Assembly (NCBI GenBank): GCA_014730295.1
Contig: WJIN01000143.1
Coordinates: forward strand, 1 to 64,000
Source of the DNA: Promethearchaeota archaeon
GTDB lineage: Archaea; Asgardarchaeota; Lokiarchaeia; Sigynarchaeales; SOKP01
DNA: 64,000 bases
Direction of reading: 5' to 3'
Positions within the stretch are counted from its first letter, which is position 1. Every line of letters begins with the position of its first letter. This document shows positions 34,905 to 43,821 of this stretch, piece by piece. Made by a program: the position numbers and the translations under genes. The notes below the pieces were generated by a model. That model saw only the letters and a program-made list of their open reading frames with translations, searched no databases and was not told where the DNA came from.

Positions 34905-36389
34905 ATGAATAATGAAGAGACTAATTGGAATAATCATCCTAATTTATTTGAAATTAATACGTGGCCTTGGCTCACAGAATTATCAGAACATTACGATAGA
35001 AAAATAATTGTTGATAATATTCCAGAAGAGATAATTGAAGGATATCTTCAATATTTCGATGTTGTGTGGTTAATGGGTGTATGGGAAAGGAGTCCAGCGA
35101 GTAAACGTATTGCTCAAGAGGAGCCCGACCTTCAAAAAGGATATCAAGAAGCTTTAGATCATGTAAAGGAGGAAGATATACTTGGATCTCCTTATGCGGT
35201 CTATTATTATCATATTGATAAGGATTTGGGAGGAAAGGAATCGTTATTAAAGTTTCGAGAACAATTACAAGCCAGAAACATTAATCTCATATTAGATTAT
35301 GTACCTAATCATGTAGCGCGCGACCATATGTGGACTTTAGAAAAATCAGACATTTTCATCGAGGGAACATTCGATGATATGAACTCACAACCCGATAGTT
35401 ATTTCTCATCCTATGGAAGGGTTTTAGCGCATGGGAAAGATCCTTATTTCCTCCCTTGGACTGATACCGTCCAAATAAATGCATTCTCTTCCGAAGCGAG
35501 AACGAAAGCGATTAATACCTTAAATTCTATCGCAGAAATATGTGATGGAGTACGTTGTGACATGGCTATGTTGGTTACGAACAAGATATTTAAAAAAACT
35601 TGGGGAGATAAAGTTGGAGATCCCCCAAAAAAAGAATTTTGGGAACAAGTAATTCCGCGTGTTCAAAAAAACCATCCTAATTTTAAATTTATTGGAGAGG
35701 TGTATTGGGATATGGAATACGATTTAATGCAACAAGGGTTTGATTATTGCTATGATAAGCGACTCTATGATAGGATTATGGCGAAGAACACAGAAGAAAT
35801 CAAAGCTCACTTGAATGCCGATTATAATTATCAAAAAAAATTGGTCCGATTTTTGGAAAATCATGATGAATCCAGAGTAGCTAAAGCATTGGGGATCAAC
35901 AGTTCCAAAGCCGCAGCTATGATCATTTTGACTTTGCCGGGGATAGGATTAATTTACGAGGGACAGATGAAAGGGTATACACGTAAGATCCCCGTCCAAC
36001 TAAGAAGGAGAGGAGAAGAAGAACCCGACTCCGATTTGCTCACATTTTACAGAAACTTATTATCTCTAATTCAACAAAAACAGATAAAAACTAAATATTG
36101 GGAAAAATGTAATTCAAAAGAGCAGGACGGTAGCTCGGGACAAAATATAATCTCACATCATTGGTGGGATGATCAAAACCATTATCTTATTGCGGTGAAT
36201 TTTGATGATTCAGCCACAAAAAGCCACATTTCTATACCTTCTCTCAATTATAATACGGATCGATTATCTTTCTATAATTTGTTTAATGAAGACAAACTAG
36301 TGTATCAAGCGTCTGAGATAAAGGAGAACGGATTGAACGTTGCGTTGGAAGCTTGGAAAGGCATTATTTATGAAGTAAATACTGCTTGA
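34905..36389 (+). CDS. GH13 alpha-amylase-family enzyme
   Basis: A 494-residue cytoplasmic glucan-active enzyme with a complete GH13 active site: region I DYVPNHVA (about residue 131), region II VRCDMAML (Asp nucleophile about 218), region III GEVYWDME (Glu about 265), region IV ENHDES (about 318). GVWERSPASK is shared with the large GH13 protein at 2.7-6.1 kb. Typical tasks would be hydrolysis or transfer on alpha-1,4-glucans. No signal peptide or carbohydrate-binding module is seen. GAGGGAAC upstream acts as ribosome-binding site. It is followed after nine bases by the QueG-like gene. Confidence 0.85.
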   Translation: MNNEETNWNNHPNLFEINTWPWLTELSEHYDRKIIVDNIPEEIIEGYLQYFDVVWLMGVWERSPASKRIAQEEPDLQKGYQEALDHVKEEDILGSPYAVYYYHIDKDLGGKESLLKFREQLQARNINLILDYVPNHVARDHMWTLEKSDIFIEGTFDDMNSQPDSYFSSYGRVLAHGKDPYFLPWTDTVQINAFSSEARTKAINTLNSIAEICDGVRCDMAMLVTNKIFKKTWGDKVGDPPKKEFWEQVIPRVQKNHPNFKFIGEVYWDMEYDLMQQGFDYCYDKRLYDRIMAKNTEEIKAHLNADYNYQKKLVRFLENHDESRVAKALGINSSKAAAMIILTLPGIGLIYEGQMKGYTRKIPVQLRRRGEEEPDSDLLTFYRNLLSLIQQKQIKTKYWEKCNSKEQDGSSGQNIISHHWWDDQNHYLIAVNFDDSATKSHISIPSLNYNTDRLSFYNLFNEDKLVYQASEIKENGLNVALEAWKGIIYEVNTA

Positions 36390-36398
36390 TATGAAATA

Positions 36399-37148
36399 AT
36401 GATAATAGAGAAGAATGTGGAAATCGCGGAAATTTTTCATAATTATTTAGAAGAAATCAATTATGAGGGACTCTTTGGTGTCGGAAATTTCTCTGCAGTC
36501 TACAATAGTGTAATTGATGAGCAAAAACAATATTTAGAAAGTATATGTGGTGATGAATTCAGGACCTATATAGATTTTGGTTCAATTATTTCACTTGGTA
36601 TTGCATATCATCCAGAAACGATAGAATGCATCAACGTTAAAGAGAAAAGTGGATTCAATAAGGAATTATGGAATCAATATGGGTATGAATATTCTCATCT
36701 AAACAAAATGCTAAAAGAGATTAGCGAAAAAATAGCTAAATTATATAATGGAATAGCAATTCCTCCCACAACCGAAACTTCTTCCAAAAAGATTAGAAAT
36801 GTGAAGGATTATTTCCCAAAAACTTTATCTCATCGTGTTGTCGCTGAAATTGCAGGTCTCGGCTGGAGAGGTAAAAATGAACTTTTAGTCACTTACGACT
36901 ATGGACCAGCTATCCGTTTTGTATCAATATTAGTTAACCTAAAGCTTATTGAAGGAAAAAGAATAAATTCTAAATGTGCAGAATGTAATGCGTGTTTAGA
37001 AATCTGTCCAATCCTTAGAGAAAAATCAAATCTTGAGGATTATAGAGAAAATTGTAGATTATACCTTAATTCCTTAGGATTGATTCATGATGTATGCGGT
37101 AAATGTATAAAAGCTTGTTATAATGAAATTAATTCAAGAAAGGGATAA
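36399..37148 (+). CDS. QueG-like 2x[4Fe-4S] protein
   Basis: A 249-residue member of the epoxyqueuosine reductase / reductive-dehalogenase-like family. The core AGLGWRGKNELLVTYDYG followed by a RFVSILVNL strand is characteristic. Two ferredoxin-type clusters follow: CAECNACLEICP near residue 192 and CGKCIKAC near residue 235. It is much shorter than bacterial QueG (about 380 residues), lacking the C-terminal HEAT-repeat tRNA-binding part, so tRNA modification is not assured. The role is probably an Fe-S, perhaps cobamide-dependent, reduction. Confidence 0.75.
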   Translation: MIIEKNVEIAEIFHNYLEEINYEGLFGVGNFSAVYNSVIDEQKQYLESICGDEFRTYIDFGSIISLGIAYHPETIECINVKEKSGFNKELWNQYGYEYSHLNKMLKEISEKIAKLYNGIAIPPTTETSSKKIRNVKDYFPKTLSHRVVAEIAGLGWRGKNELLVTYDYGPAIRFVSILVNLKLIEGKRINSKCAECNACLEICPILREKSNLEDYRENCRLYLNSLGLIHDVCGKCIKACYNEINSRKG

Positions 37149-37151
37149 ATC

Positions 37152-38999
37152 TTAGTGGACGGTTACCGTTTTAGCTAGATTGAGTGGTTTATCGGGGTCG
37201 AGATTATGATCTAAAGCAGCATAATACGCAAGCAATTGGAGTGCAGGTATGAAAGTAATAGGACTGAAATATTGATAATATTTTGTGGACGGTTGAGGGA
37301 TCCGAATTGTGATATCACTCATATCAGAAATGGTTTCGTCATTATCGACCACCACAGAAATAATATGACCTCCTCTCGCCTTAAATTCCATTACATTTCC
37401 CACCAGTCTTTCGTAAGAATTATCTGGAGGGGCGATGAAAATGATCGGAAATCCTTCTCTCACTAATGAGATTGGTCCATGTTTTGCGTGAGCAGCTGAA
37501 TATCCCTCAATAAATCTGCATGCGACTTCCTTTAGCTTCAATCCACCCTCTTTAGCAGTGGCAATAGAGATTCCGCGTGCGAGAAAAAAATAATTGGCAT
37601 TCTTTTCGAGATTTTGCACAATTTCTTTTATAGAATCGAGATTATGTTGTAAAAATGTTTCTATTATTTCAGGGATGGATTTTAACGCATCATAATATTT
37701 ATCGAGTTCTGTAGGAGGTATTTTTTTTTTTAATTGTGCGATTTTCAAGGCGATTAAAGCAAGCGACAGAACTTGAGTAACATACGTCTTAGTGGCTGCA
37801 ACACCTATTTCTGGACCAGCACGGGTAATGATAGAATGATCCGAATATCGTGTAATCGATGAACCTATTATATTTGTAATAGCTAAGATAGTTATATCCT
37901 TTTGCACTTCTTTGGCCCATCTAATAGCTTCTATCGTATCTACCGTCTCGCCAGATTGGGAAATCGCAATAATTACTGTATTTTTCTCTAAAGCACCTGT
38001 TAATTTATTTTGAAACTCACTACATTCAATTTCTTGAATATATTTTCCAAGAAATCGTGTTATTATATATTTACCTGCTAGAGAAGCATAAAATGAAGTT
38101 CCCGCCGCAGTTATATATATGTGATCTGCCTTAATTAATTCTCGCGCAAATAATTCGATTTCTTCATCTGATGTTTTTAAAGTTTTTCTGAGCGCATCGG
38201 GTTCTTCAAAAATTTCTTTTAACATAAAATGTTCATAGCCGTTCTTTTCAGCAGCGTCAATGTCCCAGTTAATATGCTTCGGTTGCTTATCAATCTTTTT
38301 TAAGGAATTCTCAATATCGAAAAATTCAATTTCCCCAGCTTTTAAGATTGCCATTTCATCATCTTCCAAAATAAAGCAATTACGAGTATATTGAAGCAAC
38401 GCGGGAATATCTGACGCGCAATAACTAGTTTTTCCTTCGTCCATACCGACGATTAATGGAGATTCTTTTCTCGCAACGATTATAGAATTGGGTTCTTTCG
38501 CATAACAGACAGATAAAGCATATGCACCTTCACATTTCTTGAGAGCTTCGACAACTGCCTCTTTGAAATTATATCCTTCCCTCAATTTTTCTTCAATTAG
38601 ATGAGGGATAATCTCAGTATCCGTTTCCGATTTGAAGGTATGCCCTTTAGATATTAATTCTTTTTTCAATTTGATAAAATTTTCAATAATTCCGTTATGT
38701 ACTACGGCAATTTCGCCACTACAGTCAGTATGAGGGTGTGAATTGTCTTTTGTTGGAGGTCCGTGAGTGGCCCACCGGGTATGAGCTAGTGCGATACTCC
38801 CATTTAGCGTATCAAAATGTAATTTTTTATGTATCTCATCGATTTTTCCCGAATCTTTGAGAATTTGTAAATCCGTATTTTCGATGGATACCATTCCGCA
38901 TGAATCATACCCTCGATATTCAAGCTTACGAATGGCATCTAAAGCAATGCTCCCAATATTAATATCTTGGTTGGTAATTATTCCGAAGATTCCACACAC
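37152..38999 (-). CDS. glmS: Glutamine-fructose-6-phosphate aminotransferase (isomerizing)
   Basis: GlmS makes glucosamine 6-phosphate from fructose 6-phosphate and glutamine, the first step to UDP-GlcNAc. The N-terminal nucleophile motif CGIFGI starts at residue 2, so the GTG at 38999 must be the start. HTRWATHG, HNGIIENF and SETDTE complete the glutaminase site. Two SIS domains follow (TSFYASLAGKYI, SQSGETVDTIEAI; GLKLKEVACRFIEGY) and the C-terminus NLAKTVTVH is conserved. Length of 615 residues is normal. It is convergent with the QueG-like gene, ending three bases from it. Confidence 0.95.
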   Translation of the reverse strand: MCGIFGIITNQDINIGSIALDAIRKLEYRGYDSCGMVSIENTDLQILKDSGKIDEIHKKLHFDTLNGSIALAHTRWATHGPPTKDNSHPHTDCSGEIAVVHNGIIENFIKLKKELISKGHTFKSETDTEIIPHLIEEKLREGYNFKEAVVEALKKCEGAYALSVCYAKEPNSIIVARKESPLIVGMDEGKTSYCASDIPALLQYTRNCFILEDDEMAILKAGEIEFFDIENSLKKIDKQPKHINWDIDAAEKNGYEHFMLKEIFEEPDALRKTLKTSDEEIELFARELIKADHIYITAAGTSFYASLAGKYIITRFLGKYIQEIECSEFQNKLTGALEKNTVIIAISQSGETVDTIEAIRWAKEVQKDITILAITNIIGSSITRYSDHSIITRAGPEIGVAATKTYVTQVLSLALIALKIAQLKKKIPPTELDKYYDALKSIPEIIETFLQHNLDSIKEIVQNLEKNANYFFLARGISIATAKEGGLKLKEVACRFIEGYSAAHAKHGPISLVREGFPIIFIAPPDNSYERLVGNVMEFKARGGHIISVVVDNDETISDMSDITIRIPQPSTKYYQYFSPITFIPALQLLAYYAALDHNLDPDKPLNLAKTVTVH

Positions 39000-39328
39000 G
39001 ATATAATCAATTCATTTCTTGTCTATAATCGAATTTAATCAAACTAAAAATTAAAAATTTTGTTTTTAAAGTTTTCCCATAGTATCTAAATATGATCTTT
39101 TTTTGAAAATAACAAATCAAATCAGAGATCATTTGCTTACATTTTATAAAAAGTAAAAATTTATGAGATGCTTAATTTGTTATCTTAATAATTTGCTTGG
39201 TTGGATACTAACCAATCGTTTTAGTATTAACCATGTATTCAGAATTGTTAATAAGTATTGTTTATTATAATGCTTCAGTTTGCAATAAAATTTAAAAAAA
39301 AGAGATTTGTCTTGAATTTGTGGTTTAA
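39000..39328. other. Divergent gene-free gap
   Basis: No coding frame or RNA gene is seen between glmS and the helical protein gene. It contains the TTGGTT/AACCAA inverted repeat at 39197-39215 and a partial copy (TTAACCA) about 12 bases further on. Confidence 0.5.
39197..39215. repeat. GGTT-AACC inverted repeat between glmS and its divergent neighbour
   Basis: TTGGTT (39197-39202) and AACCAA (39210-39215) are separated by seven bases. A further AACCA half-site follows at 39229-39233. The half-sites resemble the GGTTAA/TTAACC elements at 25039-25074, hinting at a shared regulator. Confidence 0.35.
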
Positions 39329-40801
39329 ATGATTTTCCAAGGTCTTTATAATATATTAGATTTATATCTTAATGATAGTGAAACGTTTTATGAAAAGGTT
39401 GATAGTTTCTTCAAAAAAAGTATAGAAAATATTCCGATTAATAAAAATAACTTACAAGAAACGATAAATGCGATTCTTGATGAGTTAACACTTCAATTTA
39501 CTGAATTAGGTTTTTCTAAAATACAAATAGAAAATAAATTTGCTGATCCTTTTTTAAATGTCGAAGACAATGAATTAGAAGGTATATATTCATCCTTAGA
39601 ACTATATAGGGAGAAGATCGCGCCGATGGTATATGAGATCATATTAGAAAAAATAGTTGATTATCTCGTTGATTCAGGAGTAGCTCAATTAATGCTTAAA
39701 TTAAAGGCGAATGATTTATTACCTCTTGAATTCATAATGGAGCTTAAGAAACTTAAGGAAATGCTCGAGAGTAATCCCGAAAAAATGGAAAATTTGCGAA
39801 AATACATCAATATTAAAGGTAAAATTATCGAAACTTTCCGAGAAAATAAATGCGAAATCGAACGATTGGAAGATATAAGAGATCCCCGAGATAAGCTTCA
39901 ATTAGTGTATATGATCTACAGAATAATCAATTTTTTCCATCTCGAGCGATTATTTGATTTTAGTCATATGATCATGTATCTGGAAAACAATATGGATGAA
40001 TGGCTTACCTCTGTGCCATTGATCACCCTAAAAAACCCAGATATCTATTTCTGTGGGCTTTATTTAGCAAGTCATTTAGGAGCGAAATTTGATAAGGAAG
40101 AAGTAAGGAGATTTTTATTAGAATTATACAATGAATTTATTGATGAATTTGATGCTCCGATTATAGAAGCGACAGACCAAATTTATTATTTTTATAAAGC
40201 TATCAGGTTAATCGATGTAGACCTTTATGAAAAGGAAATAGAAAATCTGATGAATGCTGATTCTTCATTTTTTGAAAGAGAATATTTGATGGAATTGGAA
40301 ACCTCCCAACTCGTAGTTATTTTAAAAATGTATAAATTGTTGGGGTTTTACGAGAAGATTGATAAAGCTAAAATCAATGCTATCCTAAATGAGATTAGGA
40401 GAAGGATAACTCCCGAAGGAATTGTGCAATATCGTGATGGAATAATATCGTCTGAGGCAACATATTATGTCTTATTCAATGCTTACATGCGAGATGAATT
40501 AGACTATCTAAAAAAGTTTAAAATTTTGGATAGTGTTGTTGAGAGAGTATATAGGAATTTAGAGATTATAGATTTTTGTAGAAATACCAATTTCGATTTG
40601 GTAAGCGAAATCTTCTACTCTTGTGAAAGTTTAAAGCTTTTTAATTGTATAGAAACGAAAGAAATGATATATCATTTAGCAAGATATCTGTTTCCTCAAA
40701 CAATCTTAGAAAATGGAATCTTTTCCAAGGAAATAGACAGAAAAACTGCAAAATTCCGACATTTGAAAGTTAATAAGCTAACAGGTCAAACCATTTATTA
40801 A
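39329..40801 (+). CDS. All-helical hypothetical protein, possible alpha-alpha toroid
   Basis: A 490-residue, highly charged helical protein without signal peptide or membrane helix. The C-terminal half has repeated helix pairs, with a segment ITPEGIVQYRDGIISSEATYYVLFNAYM that recalls prenyltransferase/squalene-oxidase-type repeats. Catalytic metal-binding residues of those enzymes are not evident. The first half has no recognisable motif. The ATG at 39329 follows an A-rich leader. Function is unknown. Confidence 0.6.
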   Translation: MIFQGLYNILDLYLNDSETFYEKVDSFFKKSIENIPINKNNLQETINAILDELTLQFTELGFSKIQIENKFADPFLNVEDNELEGIYSSLELYREKIAPMVYEIILEKIVDYLVDSGVAQLMLKLKANDLLPLEFIMELKKLKEMLESNPEKMENLRKYINIKGKIIETFRENKCEIERLEDIRDPRDKLQLVYMIYRIINFFHLERLFDFSHMIMYLENNMDEWLTSVPLITLKNPDIYFCGLYLASHLGAKFDKEEVRRFLLELYNEFIDEFDAPIIEATDQIYYFYKAIRLIDVDLYEKEIENLMNADSSFFEREYLMELETSQLVVILKMYKLLGFYEKIDKAKINAILNEIRRRITPEGIVQYRDGIISSEATYYVLFNAYMRDELDYLKKFKILDSVVERVYRNLEIIDFCRNTNFDLVSEIFYSCESLKLFNCIETKEMIYHLARYLFPQTILENGIFSKEIDRKTAKFRHLKVNKLTGQTIY

Positions 40802-40887
40802 TTTTACCCGTCCTCTTTATTTTTGACTCTCTAGATTCAATAAACCAAATCTTAATTTATTTATAAAAATTTAATTAAGTAATTTAA

Positions 40888-42387
40888 TTGAAAGATAGAG
40901 TGATAGATTTGAACTTTGAAGATTTTGAACTAATATATAAAGAGGATAGGACGGAGATCAAAAATAAAGATAAAATTTTGGATGAATTGAAGCAAGTAAT
41001 CGGAGATAAAAATGTATCGAGTCACAAATCAGATATTTTAGCGTATACAAGAGATAGTTCGTTGATTTCATTAAACTGGACAATTCAAGGTAAGATTGCA
41101 GGGTTGCCGGAGATTATTACATGGCCAGAGGATTCTGATCACATTAGTGAGATTTTAAAAATTGCAAATAGGGAAAAGATCCCTGTTGTCCCTTTCGCTG
41201 AGGGTTCTGGGGTGGTTGGAGGAGCAATCCCCGTAAAAGGGGGGATTATTATTGATTTGAAACGATTAAATAAAATAATCGAGATCAATGACCAAAACCT
41301 CACCGTTACCGTTCAAACGGGAACGAATGGAATGAATTTAGAGCGATATCTCAATTCAAAAGGTTATACGGGGGGACATATCCCGCAATCACTGTATACT
41401 TCTTCCGTGGGAGGTTGGATTGCTCATAGAGCAGCAGGACAATTTTCAACGAAGTATGGAAAAATTGAAGATATTATCTTAGGGATGGAAATTGTGTTGC
41501 CAACAGGAGAAATGGTAAAATTCGATCCAATAGCAAGAGCAGCGACTGGACCTCAACTTGATAAATACTTCATCGGGAGTGAAGGGACGTTAGGAATCGT
41601 TACTCAAGCAACGCTTAAAATTTGGCCTTCCCCCGAAAAACGGACGCTTATATCTTATGCCTTTCCGACAATAGAAGATGCGTTAGATGCTGTTCGATTA
41701 ACCTTACGGCAGCAAGTTAACCCCGCAGTTGTACGAATATATGATGCTGACGAGACTGCGAGACATTTTGAACATATTGAAAAAGCTACAGATAGGGTTA
41801 TGACGGTGTTTGTATGTGAAGGGATTACAGAATTAGTGGATTTAGAAGAAAAGATAACACGCGAAAAATGTGAAGAAAAATCTGGTATTGATTGTGGAGA
41901 AGAACCAGTCAAGCACTGGTTTGAAACCCGATTTAAAGTGACAGAAACCTCTATGTTTCCACCCTATAAAATCGTAGCGGATACAATTGAAGTCTCGATA
42001 ATGTGGGATAAGGCGGCTGATTTATATCATTCGGTAATAGAATCTACAAGTCAAGTAGAGGGTAATCTTTTAATCACTGCTCATGTATCTCACTTTTATC
42101 CAAATGGTGCTGGATTCTATTTTACCTTTGGAGGAGTACCGGGTAAAGGAAAAACGGAATTTGATTTCTATAAAGAATGCTGGAATGCAACAATTAAAGC
42201 CGTTTTGGATGTTGGTGGCAGCATTGCACATCATCATGGGATCGGCGTGAACCGCTCTCACTGGATGGAAAGAGAATGGGGTAATGGATATACTGTTATG
42301 AAAGAGTTCAAAAAAGTATTAGATCCTAATAATATCCTTAATCCAGGTAAAATCTACACACCAACATGGAGAGGAGGAGAGGAATAA
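40888..42387 (+). CDS. FAD-linked oxidase of the GlcD / alkyl-DHAP synthase superfamily
   Basis: A 499-residue flavoprotein. The PCMH-type FAD site reads PVVPFAEGSGVVGGAIP, then GHIPQSLYTSSVGGWIAHRAAGQFSTKYGKIED and GSEGTLGIVTQATLKI. The C-terminal motif GSIAHHHGIGVNRSHWM contains the HHH triplet that in alkyldihydroxyacetonephosphate synthase is needed for catalysis; FAD oxidases of the lactate/glycolate type usually have a different pattern. It is followed by a CCG-type Fe-S protein three bases later, as in 2-hydroxyacid or glycerol-3-phosphate dehydrogenases. Start is TTG 40888; GTG 40900 is an alternative. The substrate is unknown. Confidence 0.8.
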   Translation: MKDRVIDLNFEDFELIYKEDRTEIKNKDKILDELKQVIGDKNVSSHKSDILAYTRDSSLISLNWTIQGKIAGLPEIITWPEDSDHISEILKIANREKIPVVPFAEGSGVVGGAIPVKGGIIIDLKRLNKIIEINDQNLTVTVQTGTNGMNLERYLNSKGYTGGHIPQSLYTSSVGGWIAHRAAGQFSTKYGKIEDIILGMEIVLPTGEMVKFDPIARAATGPQLDKYFIGSEGTLGIVTQATLKIWPSPEKRTLISYAFPTIEDALDAVRLTLRQQVNPAVVRIYDADETARHFEHIEKATDRVMTVFVCEGITELVDLEEKITREKCEEKSGIDCGEEPVKHWFETRFKVTETSMFPPYKIVADTIEVSIMWDKAADLYHSVIESTSQVEGNLLITAHVSHFYPNGAGFYFTFGGVPGKGKTEFDFYKECWNATIKAVLDVGGSIAHHHGIGVNRSHWMEREWGNGYTVMKEFKKVLDPNNILNPGKIYTPTWRGGEE

Positions 42388-42389
42388 AA

Positions 42390-43745
42390 ATGGGAATATT
42401 TGATACCTTGAAAAAATATAAATGGATGCTCCCGCTCATTCAAGATGCGGACCGAAACGTTAGACGCAAATTATTGAAAAACGTTCGAAAGAAAAAAGAT
42501 AATTTTTATCCAGAAGGAGAATTTCATGCGGATATTAAAAATTTGATAAATTGTATGTTATGTCCAAATATGTGCAGATTCGATTGTGGCACACTAAAAG
42601 CCGCTGAAAAGGAAACAATCGGACCTGCCTACAAGTCGCGAATTGGATATTATTTGACTACGGGTAAAATAGACCCCAATAATCCAGAGAATAAGGAATT
42701 TGTGGATTTGATGTATAAATGTACCAACGAGGAGAATTGTAAAATTTGGTGTCCCTTTGACTTCTCTGTGGTGTCTTTACTAGAAACGGTTCGCGATGAT
42801 CTGAATGAGAAAGGATTAATGCCTGACTATTGTAAAAAGCAAATCGACAAACTACACAATACCGGAACCATCGAAGAAGAGAATATCTTTAAAACGTATG
42901 AAGAAAAAGGAATAGAAAACATCGAAACGGAAGGGGATGATGATGTTTTCTACTATGTTGGCTGCGAGATGATGAAGTTTCCCGAAGTAGTTAAAGCGAA
43001 TATAGAATTCCTTAAAAAAGCGGGAGTGAAGTTCTCTACTAACTTTGACCAGAAAGTCTGTTGCGGAGCACCAGCCTTGAATATTAGAGATAAGGACACG
43101 GTTGAAATGCTCGCCGATAAAAACGTGGAACTAATAGAGAAAACGGGGGCTGATATTGTCGTTTCGGATTGCCCGGGATGTGTGAATACATTAAAAAATA
43201 GATATCAAAAATTCGGTGTAGGCATTGAGATGGAAAAGCCAAGAGGAGAAGAAGAGGATGATTCTGAGGAGGAATCGTTAGAAACGATTACAAAAAGTTA
43301 TTTTGAAGATGGACCAAAAATTATTCACATCGTAGAGTATATTAAAGATATGGTGGAAGAAGGGGAATTAAAATTTAAAGAACTCCCAGAACAATATCGT
43401 ACGGTCACAATCCATGATCCATGTCTCCTTGCTCGTAATTTAAGTGATATTACTTCAATAAGAACTATTTTGGAGCACATTCCAAACTTAGAAATTGTGG
43501 AACCCGTATATAATAAAGATTTTGGACATTGTTGCGGTTGGAGTGGAACAGTTCACTGGGCGGATACAGAAATATCAATAAAAGAGGCTCAGAACAGAAT
43601 TGATGAATTAAAGGAAACTGGTGCTCGGGTTATAATCACTACTTGTCCAACATGTGAATTGGGTTTAGCCTATGGGATATCTGAAGAAGATAAAGATAGC
43701 ATACAGATCATTGACCTCTCGGAATTAATTAGTAAAGCAATCTAA
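42390..43745 (+). CDS. CCG-domain Fe-S oxidoreductase (HdrD/GlpC-like)
   Basis: Electron-transfer partner of the preceding flavoprotein. The N-terminal part carries two [4Fe-4S] motifs: CMLCPNMCRFDCG and CTNEENCKIWCP. Two CCG domains follow, VCCGAPALN...DCPGC and HDPCLL...GHCCGWSG...CPTCELG, as in HdrD, GlpC and LutA. The start is ATG 42390 with GGAGAGGA six bases upstream, not ATG 42366, which lies within the preceding gene. The pair would oxidise a hydroxyacid or polyol phosphate and pass electrons to a quinone or thiol carrier. Confidence 0.85.
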   Translation: MGIFDTLKKYKWMLPLIQDADRNVRRKLLKNVRKKKDNFYPEGEFHADIKNLINCMLCPNMCRFDCGTLKAAEKETIGPAYKSRIGYYLTTGKIDPNNPENKEFVDLMYKCTNEENCKIWCPFDFSVVSLLETVRDDLNEKGLMPDYCKKQIDKLHNTGTIEEENIFKTYEEKGIENIETEGDDDVFYYVGCEMMKFPEVVKANIEFLKKAGVKFSTNFDQKVCCGAPALNIRDKDTVEMLADKNVELIEKTGADIVVSDCPGCVNTLKNRYQKFGVGIEMEKPRGEEEDDSEEESLETITKSYFEDGPKIIHIVEYIKDMVEEGELKFKELPEQYRTVTIHDPCLLARNLSDITSIRTILEHIPNLEIVEPVYNKDFGHCCGWSGTVHWADTEISIKEAQNRIDELKETGARVIITTCPTCELGLAYGISEEDKDSIQIIDLSELISKAI

Positions 43746-43821
43746 TATTTTAATCGTTTTTTATACTATTTTTTTATTTTAATGAAGCAACCCAATGGTT
43801 TAGCATATTAAAAAGATTAAT

